A stretch of DNA of 64,000 bases from Amblyornis subalaris (GCA_018881555.1 JACAXG010000203.1:372001-436000); one strand, 5' to 3'. Shown: positions 10,981 through 24,533, counted from the first letter of the stretch. Translations and numbers: made by a program. Notes: a model not told the origin generated them from the sequence alone.

Positions 10981-13194
10981 AAAACTTTATCAGTTTTATG
11001 TCCAGGTGTTGTGCATTGGCGTTGCATAATGTCGTATACTTCTAGATAAATACAATGAAAGAATACTCTTTGCTGTTAAAATTTAGATCAGAGATCTGGA
11101 AATTTGGGGTTTGTGCTTTCAGAGTTTTCTGAAAATTGAGGGCCTGTGTAGCACAGTGAAACTGTTGATGGCAAGAGCAGGGAGGAGAAGGTTGAAACAT
11201 TGCTTTTACAGTAAAAGAAAATTGTTTTATTGTTCCTAGGACAGACATTAAGTAAATTCNCAAATATTGCCAGTTCAAAACCTGAGATTGCGATTATTTC
11301 TGTCAGAAGTAGCCTGACTGTGGTGTGCCCTGTGCCCTGGGAAAAGGTGATTTCCAGTGGTGTGAGACACTTTGTACCTTCACTGGAAGTTTTTCCTGAC
11401 TCTTGCAGCCTGGTGAGGTCCCTGCTGGAGCTGCAGNGTCTGCTCTGTGCTGCTGCTCGGGGGGAGCAGGAAATAAAACCTCCCCATGTGTGATCACCAA
11501 ACCTTGGGCTCACCTGACGTGAAAGGGTCTTTGACTTTGTTTTTTTGACTCTTCCATCAGTGCTATTCAAAGTGGAGTTGCTTGAGCCTCAGGGATGAAT
11601 TATGCCAGGATGTGACACAGCCTGACTGACGGATCTGGCAGGGTTTGGAAACCTAATTTGAAGGCTTAAACTTGAAATGTTTTGGTTCAAAGATGAGCTG
11701 AACCCACTCATCCTTCCTCATAACTTGTTGCAAACATTATGTCCACTGATTCATTACATCCTATCCAGCAAGAAATTCAATTTATAGATCCTGTATTGAC
11801 TACCACAGCAGTCAAGAAGTTCAATTATTTAGCTAATTGAAACATCTCTGTTTTGCCATCCTGTGATAGTGTCAGAACAGTAAAGTTCATTAAAGCAACA
11901 AAGCAAACCTTTTGAAAAGGGAACATAAGAATAAATGAAAAAGATCTTGCAGACTGTGCGTGATTGGGTTTAAAGGGCAGATTCTTTTGATAATAAGCTT
12001 TTTCTTTAAGCACTGGATTGTGTTTTCCCTCTTTGCCCTCTCCCTCTTTTTCACTTGGGAGCTGGCAATAGCACCTTCCTGACAGGCCTTTGCAGCTTCA
12101 TGGGTATTAACTTCCCAGCCTCAGAATCTCCACATCTCTTTGTTTGCAGTTATCTCACAAATGGAGTGCCTGATTGCAGTCTGAGGAGCCTCTCTGAAGG
12201 TTTTTAGCTTGCTGTCAGCTGCTTGAAGAAATGCTGAGCAAGTTTCAAGTGAAAACAGCAACGTTGTAACCAAGGCAAAATTAATGTTTTATTATAAAAT
12301 TGTATAAAACAACCAGCTGAGCAGCAGAGCACGGATGATGAGGANCTATCTGTCTGTACTCCTGCATTAAATTTGTTGCTTAAAGGGTTTTTTGAGACAC
12401 TTCTGTTCTCCAGGTCACNGCAGATCCTGGTCAGGAGAATTCCATCCCTGTCTTCCAGAGCAGGACTCTATTCCAGAACTGCTCTCTTCCCTCAGTTCCC
12501 AGAGGTTACCCAGTTGCATCTCAACGTTAGCAGAGATTCAAGGCATAANGTCACAAGAAATTTCTGATTTTTTTTCTAATATGTGCAGCAGCTTTGTGTT
12601 TTGGCTTTGGTTGTTGCAGACTTTTTTTTTAGATGAGACTGGTAATGAAACACTTCTAAAATTTGAGAGATCTCTTTGCTTAGGGAGGATATTGGTGTGC
12701 GAAACGCCTTTATTTTTATTTACTGCCTCAGGCAGTGAAGCAGAATTGCAGCTCTGTGTTTTTTCTCCGATGGTTTGCATGCCACATCCTGGAACAGCTC
12801 TCTTTGTAGAGAGAAGTGGGAAGAGGGAGTTGGCATCCTAGAGCAATTTCTTTCCTTTTGCTGGTATTTAGGGAAACTTCAGGTGGCAGAGTGCTATGTG
12901 CTGGGCCCCTGTGTCACAGTGCAATTTCAGCTGTGATGTTACATTTTTGTCNTGTGTTTTGGTGAGGTTTTATTTACCCTGTAGATGAGGCTGTTGGTTT
13001 GTCCTTGGGTGCACCTGAGAATTGGACTTCCCCCTCAAGATACAGCTTTTCACAGCAAGGATCAATGCAAGGTGTCCATTGCCAGAGTCTCCTTGCACCA
13101 TGTGTAATTTTATTTCTGGTGGTAGAAGATTTCAGTGCATGAACAGCTTTTTTGTGTGTGCATACAGTAACTTGTGCTCTGTTTTCCTCATTTT
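10981..13194. other. Single-copy DNA, no recognised gene
   Basis: Contains a 160-codon minus-strand open frame at 11088-11570, overlapped by an 87-codon plus-strand frame, and a 149-codon plus-strand frame at 12392-12841. None has recognisable domains, and each spans one or more n calls. They are not annotated as genes. Confidence 0.5.
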
Positions 13195-13311
13195 AGAGAA
13201 ATGTAGAANCTGGGTTGGAAGAGACTTTAAAGCTCATCCCATTCCAACCCTCTGCCNTGTGCAGGGACAGCTTCCACTAGACCAGGTAGCTCCAAGCCCC
13301 GTCCAACCTGG
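13195..13311 (-). mobile_element. CR1 LINE 3' fragment
   Basis: CTGGGTTGGAAGAGACTTTA, then AGCTCATCCCATTCCAACCC, GCAGGGACAGCTTCCACTAG and CCCCGTCCAACCTGG are in-order CR1 3' blocks in reverse complement. It is truncated after about 115 bp. Confidence 0.92.
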
Positions 13312-16300
13312 AAATGAAAATCTACTTAATTTCAGTGGAAAGACCAAGAGCGTGTTATAAATATCAGCACTTCAACCTTTGACTTGTGGGATGTTGGGTT
13401 GGTGTAAAATTTCTGCTAAAGAATGAGTTGTTAGGTGCAGCAGTATTAGAAAGGCAGAAATAGATTCTTATAATAAAATGAAATTATGCTTAATTATTTT
13501 CAGTGCAAGGGAAGATGAACTTTTTTGTAAGTTAGAAGTACACTGAGGATTTTTTATCTGGGAAAAATGTCTTGGTAGCAAAAATTCACTACTGTGTTCT
13601 ATAGACTTCAGCAGAGACCAATTTATGTTCTCATCCGTGTCTTTCAAACCACTGAGAATACANATTTTCTTTAATACTTTCCTTTATCTCACTTTTTTCC
13701 TTTCCCAAGGGTTGCCATTTTTTTTTACCCTTCCCAATTTTTTTTCCTATGTTCAACCCCTTCTTTAACACCCATTTTCTCTTTTCTTAGCTNTATTCCA
13801 TGTTGTCCACTTCCCAAACCACTGTGACGCTTCTGTATTCCCCCCTGCTGTGTGAACTCTTAAATAAACTGAAGCAATACAGAGGTTATGATGGAATAAA
13901 AAAAANTGGTAATATGTAGTGTTTCCTGGATATGAGCTGATGAAATTGCACCCGGAGAAGAGTTGCTGTTTGAATTGGTGTGATGTCATTGTTGATGGTA
14001 AAATGAGTACTGGTGTCAAGGCTTGTTTTCAATCAGGGGAGACTTTAATTGGTTGTGTTAATTGGTGTGGCTTTGCCTGGCTCCAGTGGGTTGTGTTGTA
14101 CACAGCTCTTGTGGAATCTGTAAAGCAGAAGGGGGTGATGCTCGTTGCAAATCATAGACAAACAGTTGATGTACTTGGTGGCAATCAGAGAATGCTTTTC
14201 TATGTGTATTTGCCAATTCTCACACACAAGGCTGTCACCTAAGCTGGCACTCCAAAAANAGTCAGCTTTTGTCCATATGTAAAAATACTGTACTTTATAT
14301 CTAGTTCTGCACACTGGGCTGTGATTTGGGGGGAGAAATAGCCAGCTCTGAAAGTAATTTGGCAATCTTCTGGGAATTCTGCCTCTGGAGCATGCAGGAG
14401 GCANGATCCTTGGGTCAGTCTAATGCCATGCACACAATGCATGCATTCCTACNTTGGATGTGTGATCCTAGCATCAACTCCAGAGCTTTCCTGAGCNTGG
14501 CTGATTCTTTTTTCTTAATTCAGTTTCTACATATATCGTATTTACAATTTATTGCTTCTTTATTTCAGTGAGCCTTAAAAATGCAGGGGTTAACATTGTC
14601 TAAAAATCTCTTTCTNGATGGAACCAATAAGGATTCTGACTAACAGGTTTTTGTTCTTAATTCAGTGCCATGTAAATTCAAGGTAACCAGGGAAACCAAG
14701 AGCTTGCTATCCTTCTATACTTTGCAGAGTGCTTTCTGGAAATAGTGTTCTCCAATCTGTCATGATCAGTATTCTTTGAGAACACAATAAATGAAAATAA
14801 CACAGGTAAGAAGCAAGAAGACAGAATCATCTTATTGTGAAAGTNATCATGCAGTCCTCAAAACTTATCATTTTGTTACAAATGTACTGGGGGCACTGGA
14901 AAATTACTAGATGGAAAAAAACCTGCAGAATGCCTGGTGAAACAGGGCGTGTCACAAATTCAGCCTCTGTGAGCAGCAGCACAGGTGCCTGTGGAGATGC
15001 AAATAAGAACGTTCTTCATTGGGAATCAGCTTTATCCCTAAATTTAGGTGCAGTACCAAACATGCTCTCTGTGTTTTTGTGTTTCCTCATGCCNGTAGCT
15101 GCAGGCTTTGCACATGGCATCCAGGAGGGGCAGATAATTCACTTTTTTCCCAGCACATGGAGGTGTAGAGCAGAATCTCCTTCCATTACCTCCTGAATTT
15201 AGTCTGGCAGAAACTAGAGTCAAGCATGGCCATGTCAGGTCTTGATGTGGAAGGCATGATAGATTATAAATACACAAAACAGGAACCCTCTACAGAGTGC
15301 TGTTGCTGGCTTTTGCACCTCTGTGATGCTTTGTGGTTCCAGCAGCCATCAGCTCCTCCTGGGGGAGTAGAAGTGGTTCTCAATGCAGGCAGATTTGTCC
15401 ATAAAATAGGTTTAAACATTTACTGTACCAGAATCATAAAGTGTACTCATGCTTAGATGTTGGTCTAAATTTAGATTCCACCTAGTCAGTGATGCCAAAC
15501 CAGTGGCAACTTTGTTTTTTTTTTTATTTTTTTTTTGGAGGGTGTGGTGTGTGAATAACAAGTAGAAGAATAAATCTTTACCTACTTTTAGAAACAAGCC
15601 TTTGGATTTCTATGTTATTCGTGAAGGGCCAGAGGTAGACTGACTTCTTCATGGTGGACTTCAGGAATGGCCTGCACTGTCTGGGTAGTTGTTTTCAGCA
15701 CAGTGGCAAACTCACTTCTGGGATTTGGCATTTAGATTTCCATCTCTCTGCTATTAACAGATATGTGCTGTACCATCTCTAAAATTAATTGTGACTCCCA
15801 TGTAGAAAATGTTTCAAAACAAATTAAAAATTAATGACAAACCAAGTCGGATTTTTCATTCGTGGCTTGTATTCTTTCACCTGCAGAAAACTAGAAAGCA
15901 TCAAAGAAAGNAGGCATTAGATTCTAATTTGGAGTGACTTATTGAAGGAAAATAATCACTAAAAACCTCTAATGATATTTTTTGACAGCTCCCTAATTCT
16001 TACAAGCTGTTGGTAAGAGCTGCATCAAGCTTGCTCAGAGCCCTGGCTCTCACCTAAGTCANAGAAATGCTTGGCCTGTGATCATTTACAAGAAATGATA
16101 ACTTTCAAAGCACAGCTGGAGATGCTTTTTGGTTGTTTTCTTGGGTTTTTTTTTTTTTTGTCCTTGCAGCATGTGGTAGAATCACAGCTGCTGGTTCTGC
16201 CATTCGTATTCTCTTGCATCCATTGCCCAACAGCCATAAAGAATAAGCAGGCAAAAATAGTGAGTCTTACATTGTATTTGAAAAAAAAAGGCACCCAACA

Positions 16301-16968
16301 CAAGCCAGCGATTCGGTTCATTGTTGGTGTCTGTAGGTGCCAATCAATTTCTTAAGTATACCAAAGTGAAGGTTTTGATCTTTCATATTAAAATGCCTTC
16401 ANTTGGCATAAAAATGAAAAATAAGGGGTTGAAAAGGGTCCGTGAAGTTAATCTCCCATGTGGAATTGCTATAAATTATGACAGCAGTAAGTAGGAAACA
16501 CATTTTTTCACTTATCTAATATTAATGAAAGGCCACCTTCTCTCACCTTCCAGAGTCTTGCTACCTTTGTTCATGTTTAATAGATTTGTTTGCACTATTT
16601 GAAGTCTTCNTTTGCATCTGAAGATGCAAAGGAGGAGCACTCTTCTGTAGAATGTAATGATCTTTCCTTTTGACCAACAAACCAGGGACCAAAGGAAGAC
16701 TTTGAGAACTAAAATCAAAACCGTCTTGAATGATACAAGATGCTTAATTAACTACCGAAATAATTCCTGTTCTCCATGGTTAGTGCAGATTCCAGTCAGG
16801 ACCAGTCAGATTCACTGAGCTAAACTGGGTAGGACAGTATAGCCCAAGACATATTACACAGCCACGCTTAAAAGTGAGCTAAAAACTGAATGCAGAGTGG
16901 AAAGAGTGGGATGTTGGCTGCACATTTGGATTCATTTCATTACCTACAGTTAAGGTTGGACAACCAAG
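13312..16968. other. Single-copy DNA with T-rich simple repeats
   Basis: No gene is recognised. T-rich tracts lie at 13713-13746, 15515-15536 (T11-A-T10) and 16146-16160. Open frames of 107 codons (13919-14242, plus), 106 codons (14045-14365, minus) and 119 codons (14837-15196, plus) overlap each other on opposite strands without domains and look like chance frames. Confidence 0.5.
15515..15536. repeat. Poly(T) tract
   Basis: Eleven T, one A, then ten T. It is a simple low-complexity tract. Confidence 0.9.
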
Positions 16969-17369
16969 CTGGGGAAGGGTCTGGAGGGTCAGTCCTGGGA
17001 GCAGCTGGGGGTGCTCAGCCTGGAGAAAAGGAGGCTCAGGGGGGACCTTCTGGCTCTGCACAGCTCCTGACAGGAGGAGGCAGCCGGGGGGGCCGGGCTC
17101 TGCTCCCAGGGAACAGGGACAGGAGGAGAGGGAACGGCCTCAGGCTGTGCCAGGGGAGGNTCAGGGTGGACATCAGGAGGAATTTCTGCATGGAAAGGGT
17201 GGTCAGGCCTTGCAGGGGCTGCCCAGGGAGGTGTTGGAGTGCCCATCCCTGGAGGTGTCCAGGGAAGGCCTGGCCGTGGCACTCAGTGCTCTGGGCTGGG
17301 GACAAGGTGGGGATTGGGCACAGCTTGGACTCCATGGGCTGGGAGGGCTTTTCCAACCTAAATGATTTT
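16969..17369 (+). mobile_element. CR1 LINE 3' region, about 400 bp
   Basis: Plus-orientation CR1 of the same subfamily as 4029-4160. It carries GTGCTCAGCCTGGAG, CAGCTCCTGACAGGAGG, GGGAACAGGGACAGGAGGAG, AGGTGTTGGAGTGCCCATCC, CACTCAGTGCTCTGGGCTGG and a 3' end GGGCTTTTCCAACCTAAATG. Open frames crossing it on either strand (up to 178 codons) are by-products of GC-rich repeat sequence, not genes. It stays fairly close to the other copies, suggesting moderate age. Confidence 0.95.
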
Positions 17370-20300
17370 GTGCCATGGGACACCCTGCTATATATGGAAC
17401 AACAAAGCAACAGTTTTGTTTCCTAGGTAGTGAAAGGCTAGAATAGTCAGCTTATTAGCACTGTTCCATAGGAGCATTGATTGCTTTTTCTCCCCCGTGT
17501 ACATATCTAAAACAATTACAAAGCAGCTTGAAAATTTGCATTGGTATTTTTAAGGCACGGGAAATGAAAAGCCATGGCTTCTTGAAATCCTTTCCCATCC
17601 AGCTTTTGCGGTTCTGTCATTGTGGCTGACATCCACACAATATTCAGTTGCAGTTAGGGTAATTAGAGCATTAAGGTTTATTAGTGCATTATCTAAAGGC
17701 CAATTAATGTCTTGTAGCATATGAAGGGTGCTTTGGATTCCAGCAGTTTTTCTTGATGTTTTTTTTCTTTTTAATAATTTGCTTGTGCAGTGTTTCTGCT
17801 GGTGCTCGAAATGACCTGTTGGTAAGAAGTGGGTACATTAGTGTACAGTGGGTTTAGACTTGTCATGTGGGACTCTGAACATGAGGCATGGAATCGTGAC
17901 AGTCTATATCCCACTGGATACTGCAGTTAGAGCAGGAGATTGATATTCCTTTGGGGAAGGCATTCCATGCTTATTTCCAAGCCACAGGCAGAAATTATGT
18001 AGTTTCTTTGCAGCGTTACTCATCCCATCATAAATGGCATCTTCATTTTTGAAGTGTTGATAACAGCTAAAATTTTGACCTTTTAAACCAGACTCCTTAG
18101 TCAGCTTAGTAAATTTATTTTCACAGTTTGGTGTATCAGAGATAAGTGATGGCAATATTCTTTGAAATAGCAAACAAAATGAGAGCTTTGCAGCATTTTC
18201 CCCATGTTTTGCCAAGGTATATTGACTTACCCCAAACCAGCCTCCACACACACTTGTCACACAGGAAAATGCCACATCATTACTGCATATTTACTCCCCA
18301 TTTATGTGTAATGTTCTGTATTTTAATCTGTGTTTTAAACAAAAAGAAGTAGTATAAATGCATGTGTCCAGTGATAAGTCTTTCTTATGTGAATTTCTGC
18401 TAGAGTAGGAATTTTTAGGTAGGTTTGGGACTTCCTGCGCTTGTTTGCCATTGGATTTTGACAATTAATAATGCTAGTTTTGAGGTAAGACATGGTGTAT
18501 CATGTAAGAAACCTTGTCCAAAGGATAACANGCTCCAACAGAAAAACAATGCTTAGCACAAGCCTATAGTTGGTTTCATAAATCACATTTGTAGCAGTAT
18601 TACTTGAAATCATCGTTCCTGTACAGAAGACATCAGGTTGGTCCTGTTTAGATGGCACATTAAAATGTGTCTGCTTTTCAGCCAAACCACATTTTTTGCA
18701 TTCTACCACTTCAGGTTCCCATTCCTGGGACAAGATGAAGTGTAAAGAACACAATCTTGGGGGCTTGATGGAGAAAAAGTGCTGCAGTGCCCTAAGGAAG
18801 ATCTCCCTGACAGATGCTCTAGCTTTTCCTTTATGGAAAGAGTTATCCTGCGCTATCCTGACCTTTGGTGGGATGTGGTGTGGTTGGAAATGCTGTTCCA
18901 GACAAACAAGTGCACACTTTCAACATAACAGTGGCAGCCCTAAAGCTGTGGAGCCAGCAGAGATCTCAGCAAAGGTTGTTGTAGGAACATTGTGTGTGTT
19001 CACCTGCATGCAGGCAATGAGTGGGGGTTTAAGAAATGTACTGGACAAAACAACAGCAGAGATTATTCAAATAATGCTGGTAAGACAAAATGATTTCGTT
19101 ACACATCAGAAACCCCAGAACAAGGACAACTACCTTGTAAAGGACTTTTCAGCTATTTCCCGTGCAGTATTTTACACTTAGCCCGTGTTGCCAGGTCTCT
19201 TCTTGTGCATCACAGACCTGAGTAAAATTTCATGTTGCTCACCTCATCATAAACAGGAGGGTTGAAGAACACAGGTATGAAATAAATCCTTGTGGGTGGA
19301 ATCACAGGTCTCACTATTCCAGACTTCCTCTGCTGCTTGTGTCTACCCTGAATTTTTTTTGTGCTAGATTCCTCAAGTGCTTGCACGGCTGCTTACTGTG
19401 CTTAGGACAGGAAGGTAAAAGGCTGAGAAAGATTTTNACAAACTACTAAAAATTAAAATGCGGAGAGATTCACACAACCCAAAGATAAGAGATGCCTCAT
19501 AGGAGTTTAAAAAATGGTTCTAAAGCTTGTAAAGGAAAAAGAAAAACAACTTGAACACTTGGTGATTGGAAAGGTGGGTTGTGTTTCTGTGTGTTGAGAG
19601 TTCAAGGCGGCGTGGGAGGAGTGAGAGGAGGTGCTGCATTGTCCCCTGGGAGTGCCACAGAAGGATACCCTGGGAGCNGTAATGAGGCACCCGAGCTCTG
19701 ATAGCAGGTGATAAACTGGAAAGTGGAATATTAACTCGCAGGGATTTGAATAGAATCAGACCGAGTGAATAATGAGGCTAACATTAACAGTCTCAGTAGC
19801 AGGCGAATGGTTGGTGTTCAGCCAAGCCCTGTGAGTTCCAATAAAACATCCACTTAAATTTGATCTCTCCACTTCAAAAGGGAGAGGAAGGGAATGAGTA
19901 AAAACAAAACTCTACAAAAACCACCAAACACTAGACTAGCAAAAGAGCCAAAGGTTTTTTTGTAGGTGAAGGAAAACAACAATTTTTAATAGGATTCTGT
20001 ATTGTACCATCCTGCCTAAAAGAAGCACAAAATTGCAGCTGGATCTCATTTTTCTTTCTTTAGGCAGCAGCTAAACATGCTCATATTCATTTAAAGACAT
20101 AAAAACAAACCAACAACTTTCTGTAGCTGTTAGTTGAGCGTTCCATAAAGTTATCCTCAGCTTTGCCCTTTTCAGCAGGTTAATTTCCACAGGGTTCAAC
20201 TCTCCTGTGGGTTTCCTTGGTCTGTGGTTTGTCACAGCAGACCACTGTGCTTCCTTTGGAGCCATTTCACCATTCTAATTAAATTCGTGGTTAGGCTTAT

Positions 20301-20673
20301 TTAGCTATTATTTGCTTCATAGAATCAAACAGTTGAGAGTTTGGTGTCTGCTCTTGAGTGTACTAAAAGTAACTGCTTTAATTAAACAAAAAAATGAAGT
20401 TTGTTCTGTGGTTTGAAGTACAAATGTTATTACCAACCTCANCAGTAACTACTTTTTTTTAATAAAGAGGTCTAAGTGCCACAGTAAATGCTTTGCTCTA
20501 AAATGCAAAGTTTTATAAAGGAGACTATTCAGTGGGAATTCTTTGTGGTTAGGGGTAAAGCTTGCAAAATTCTTAAAAATGTCAAAGTCAAGTAAATTTT
20601 ATATTTCTTTTTAATTGAAGTTGATTTTTGCTCTGAATGGAAATGTCTCAACTCTTCTCTTAAAAACTCTCTT
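17370..20673. other. Long single-copy stretch
   Basis: No gene is recognised. It includes a conserved-element-like AT-rich segment at about 17645-17715, a 123-codon minus-strand frame at 17904-18275 and a 161-codon plus-strand frame at 18696-19181. The last is long for non-coding DNA but has no domain I know, no obvious upstream acceptor and many rare codon runs. I left both frames out as genes. Confidence 0.45.
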
Positions 20674-20710
20674 AAAACCATCTCTTTCATTCATGTTTTG
20701 AGATGGTTTT
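20674..20710. repeat. 11-bp perfect inverted repeat (hairpin)
   Basis: AAAACCATCTC at 20674-20684 is followed, after a 15-base loop, by its exact reverse complement GAGATGGTTTT at 20700-20710. The stem is too short for a typical microRNA precursor. Confidence 0.6.
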
Positions 20711-23700
20711 TTCAGACATTGGAGTTTAATTTCAGAAAAATAAGGGAGGTTTTTTTTGTTAATACTGTTTTACTACNTATCTAAAAATTTCTGAAGAAGT
20801 ATTTCAAAAATGCTTCTTGTCTTAAAACACTTATAAACTGATTATTTGAGAGACATCTCACAGCTATGCCTTGAGGCTCAGCGCTCTGCATTCAGGTGAT
20901 AGTCTGCACTGTGAGCAGCTTGCAGCTGGAATATTTTTTTTTAATGGAAAAAACAAATAAATCCGTATTCTTAAGGAGTAAAAAAACCATCTTAATGTGC
21001 ATTTGGTTTAAGGGATGGAAACAAAGAGGCTCTGCAGTTACTGAAAAGAGCTGCTTATTCATGAAGTTACGATCCTAGGAGCTCACTAAAGCCCATGCGG
21101 TATTTATCCATCTCCAGTGNGTGATTTATCTATTTCTTGCACTTAACTTTTAAGTGATAATATTGTGTTTGTGCAGAGAACTGGAATTTGAATTAATGGT
21201 GAGGACAGTCCTTAGCCAGAATTGCAGACTGAAGCAAAGCTNTGGCAACCTGGAAAGATGGCCCCAACCATGGGGAAGCACCAAAGGAGGTTGGACAAAA
21301 TGATTGACAGACTTGCTAACAGGGGCAGAGGGCCTTGGAAAAGGGTCCCACTGGTTTCTGTTGTTTTTTTTTCTAGGAATTTCAAGGAATTTAGNAAGCC
21401 ATGAGAGGTCAGAATCCCTGCTCCTCTGCCCCAGCCCCAGCTGCTGGCCTGTAGCTTGTTTTGTGCTCCTTAAAGCTGGGTCTTTATCAGAGATTTCACA
21501 TTCAACAGAGATATTTTAGAAATAAATCANGGTAACTGTTTTAATTTTGCTAAGTTGATATTTCCTGAAGAGTAATTCTCTTCTATCGAATTTCTATTGA
21601 AATTACTGCTGCCCTAAATACAAGCACAGGTAGGAAACCTCTGCTTCAGTTGAATCTCCTTCAGCATTTCCTTGAGGAGGAGACTCTTTCCCCTTGCAGT
21701 GAAAACAGCACTTTGGGAAGACTCAAGGGCCTGCTTGGTCCTCAGAAAGGGCTTTTGTAAAGGGCTCCCTTTCACTTTACGGTGCAGAGACACAATCTGC
21801 ACAAGCAACAAGAGTAAAAACCTTCTAGGAATTGAAGCAGCACTGCAGGTAAATATTTTTAGCCAATGAGAATAAAATAGAGAAATAAAGCCAAATACTT
21901 CTTTGTAAACTTGGTACTATATATAAATTCAGAGTTTTCCATGTGTTGCCAGCTGTTTAATTTATCATGTCAGCTCTTGACATTTTTCTGATAAGTATGA
22001 GAGATAAATCTATCCCATTTTTGCTTTTTAACTGCAATTGCATTTTCAGCATCAGATGCACTGGAATAATAGATTGCTTAGCAAAGTAAACATATGAAAA
22101 TGGTGTTTAAGATTTCTGTGTAAGCAGTAATTAGAGAACTGCTTGTCAGTTTTAGAGCATTGTGAAATATTGTGGCATATTGTGACTTTATTTTTACAGA
22201 ATCTGTTACATACCTGTCACGTTAATTCAACTAGAAAGCATTCTTTATGACAATTCATATAATACCATAAAGGCAGCCAGTCATGTTTGTTACTGAATCA
22301 TTGCATGTCTCAATGNTGAAATTAGATTGGAAAAGAAAAAGACAGTGCAAGAAGATTAAGCTCAGTGTAAAATGCATCTTAAAAGGTGCGGATTTTATTT
22401 TGCCATTCCTCTTGCAATCGTAAAATTCTTGAGATGTNAACTTGCTTAAATTAGACCTTTCTACAGGAATTAACATTTTGTCCAGTGTTGGCAGCAGTGA
22501 TCCCACGAACCACAAAAAAATACCCAACNCTGACGAAGAAATGTAAAACTTTTATTATTGTTCGGTTCTTACCGGGCAAGATGGGTTCTTACATTTATTC
22601 AGTGACTCTGACTTTCTGTTAATTTTTTCTNTGTTGGTCCACATTTACTGTTCATCAAAGTGGACCCTTGGGTGCTCTCTGATAACTGGATGTAAGGGGT
22701 TTATGTAACTTGCTTTAACCTTTCCCTGAGCAACCGGATGGGACCCTGGAAACTATGTGTTATTGGACATTATCCAACAAGGTTTGAAACAAACTCTTCT
22801 TACTGTCCTTGTGAGCTGCAGGCTCCTTGCACGAGAAGGAATGATCCTTTACTTTTTAGTTTGGTTATGCAGTTTTTGGCTGTTTTNGTGGGTTTTTAAA
22901 GCTCTCTCAGGCACCGCTTGGAAGGAATCCAGTTTGTGTGTGATTGGCGTCTCAAGTCCACTTCTTGATACTAAATATGATTAGGTCTTATCTGTGCATC
23001 TGATTTGTTTTCTCTTTCCATAATTGACAGTTGTTTTCAGCAGTCTGTACACNGCTCAAACAGCACCAGGTGTCAGCTCCAGCATTTTCACTTGGGCATA
23101 TCTGTGTCGTCTTATCTCCCAGGGCAGGGACAATAAAAGGGTTTACAACATTTCTGGAGAGTGAANGTTTTGGAAATGTGGGCTTGCAATCTCTTAAGCT
23201 GCTTTAAATAAGTTATTTGACTTTGCTGTGTCCTGACAACGTGCTGGAGTTGAATTACCTGGAGTTACACACAGCTGGTGCTGCTGGGCAACCTTATCAC
23301 AGTTTCTAGATGGTTATTTCCCTCTATACAGCAGTTATAATTAATACTGTGTAGTGGAGCATCCCTCTACTGATTTGTTTTTATTAACATGGCCTAGAAC
23401 AGTGATAGTCAATATCATTAAATATTTTTATCCTTCTTGGATAAAAGTAACAGAGTAGATATTAATTGAACAAATAAACAGGCTTTATGAAACGTTGTTA
23501 TATAGATGTCTATATACTTGTCGAGCTTTATTCCTCTCTGAAATGGTGCAGATTTTTTCCAATAATGTTNACCACAAGCTGAAGTGTTTTTTACACCAGT
23601 TCAAAACAGAAGTTGTTAATAACAGTGATAGTATCTACTAAAAGGAGCTATTGCTCGCTTAAAGGTAGTTTAATATTCAAGATTATTTTCTTCTTTGCTT

Positions 23701-24397
23701 TCCATCTCAAAAAGAGTTGAGCAGGTTGGTGATTCTCAGCTTCACTTCAAACTTTCATATCCAATTTTTAAAAGTCTTGCCAACGTTGTCAATTATAGCA
23801 GGACTGACTTTAGTCCTTGTTCTGTGTCCATTATCAAGGNACATGAGCTGATTTAAATGTTGTATTAATTAACAGGAGAAGTACTTGGGAAATGGGGGCT
23901 GTGGCATTATTTTCTAAATTAAACCAGGAGATGTACTTCTATTTATATTTTATTTGACTGTGCTTGTTGCTGTGTGCTGGGATGTTCAGCATATGCACTG
24001 AGCTTCAGTTGGACAGAATACAATCTTAATTAAAAGATTCTGGAAAAGGACTCAAAAGCTGGTAGCTGTACTTTTGGGTTCCAATATTCTAATTTTTCTG
24101 TCTGATTTATATATTTAAGAGACAGGTTTTTTGTTGGCCAAGTGGGAGATTATATGAGATAATGACTGCTGACTTTGAATATCTCAATCCTGTAACAACA
24201 GATTTTGATGGCTCCTCAATACTAATTACTACTTAAGCATTTGCTGTCTTTTATGAATCATTAAATAATAAGAAACCATGAATAAAAGTAGTGTAGTTTT
24301 TCGTTTTAGCTGAATATACTCTCTCATTAATGCAGATAACTATTTTCCCATATTTCTGTGTAGTCTTTGCCACTAAATGATGCAAATATATTCTATA
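20711..24397. other. Long single-copy AT-rich stretch
   Basis: About 3.7 kb with no recognised repeat or gene. Open frames (for example 22255-22527 minus, 90 codons; 22757-22984 plus, 75 codons) show no domains. Confidence 0.5.
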
Positions 24398-24463
24398 TCA
24401 TAGAATCATTTAGGATGGGAANGACCTCTGAGATCATCAGTCCAACTGTTCTCCCAGCACTGT
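24398..24463 (-). mobile_element. CR1 LINE 3' tail, diverged
   Basis: TCATAGAATCATTTAGGATG, then GGAANGACCTCTGAGATCAT and AGTCCAACTGTT match an older CR1 3' end type in reverse complement. It ends abruptly where a TA/CA microsatellite begins. Confidence 0.88.
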
Positions 24464-24467
24464 TAAG

Positions 24468-24499
24468 AATATATATGTGTGTATATATAAACACACACA

Positions 24500-24533
<34 letters not shown>
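24468..24533. repeat. TA/TG/CA microsatellite with internal hairpin
   Basis: A compound simple repeat: TATG/TGTA, then CACACA, then about 13 TA units. ATATATGTGTGT at 24471-24482 and its exact reverse complement ACACACATATAT at 24493-24504 flank a 10-base loop, giving a 12-bp perfect cruciform arm. The tract directly abuts the truncated side of a CR1 tail. Confidence 0.92.

Noticed and set aside
11088..11570. A 160-codon minus-strand frame
   Set aside because: It is overlapped by an 87-codon plus-strand frame, interrupted by n calls and has no recognisable domain. It is most likely a chance frame.
18696..19181. A 161-codon plus-strand frame
   Set aside because: No domain, no convincing acceptor or promoter, and a peptide texture like translated non-coding DNA. 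It was too weak to list as a gene.
20318..20345. TTCATAGAATCAAACAG resembling a CR1 tail
   Set aside because: Only about ten bases match and nothing CR1-like follows.
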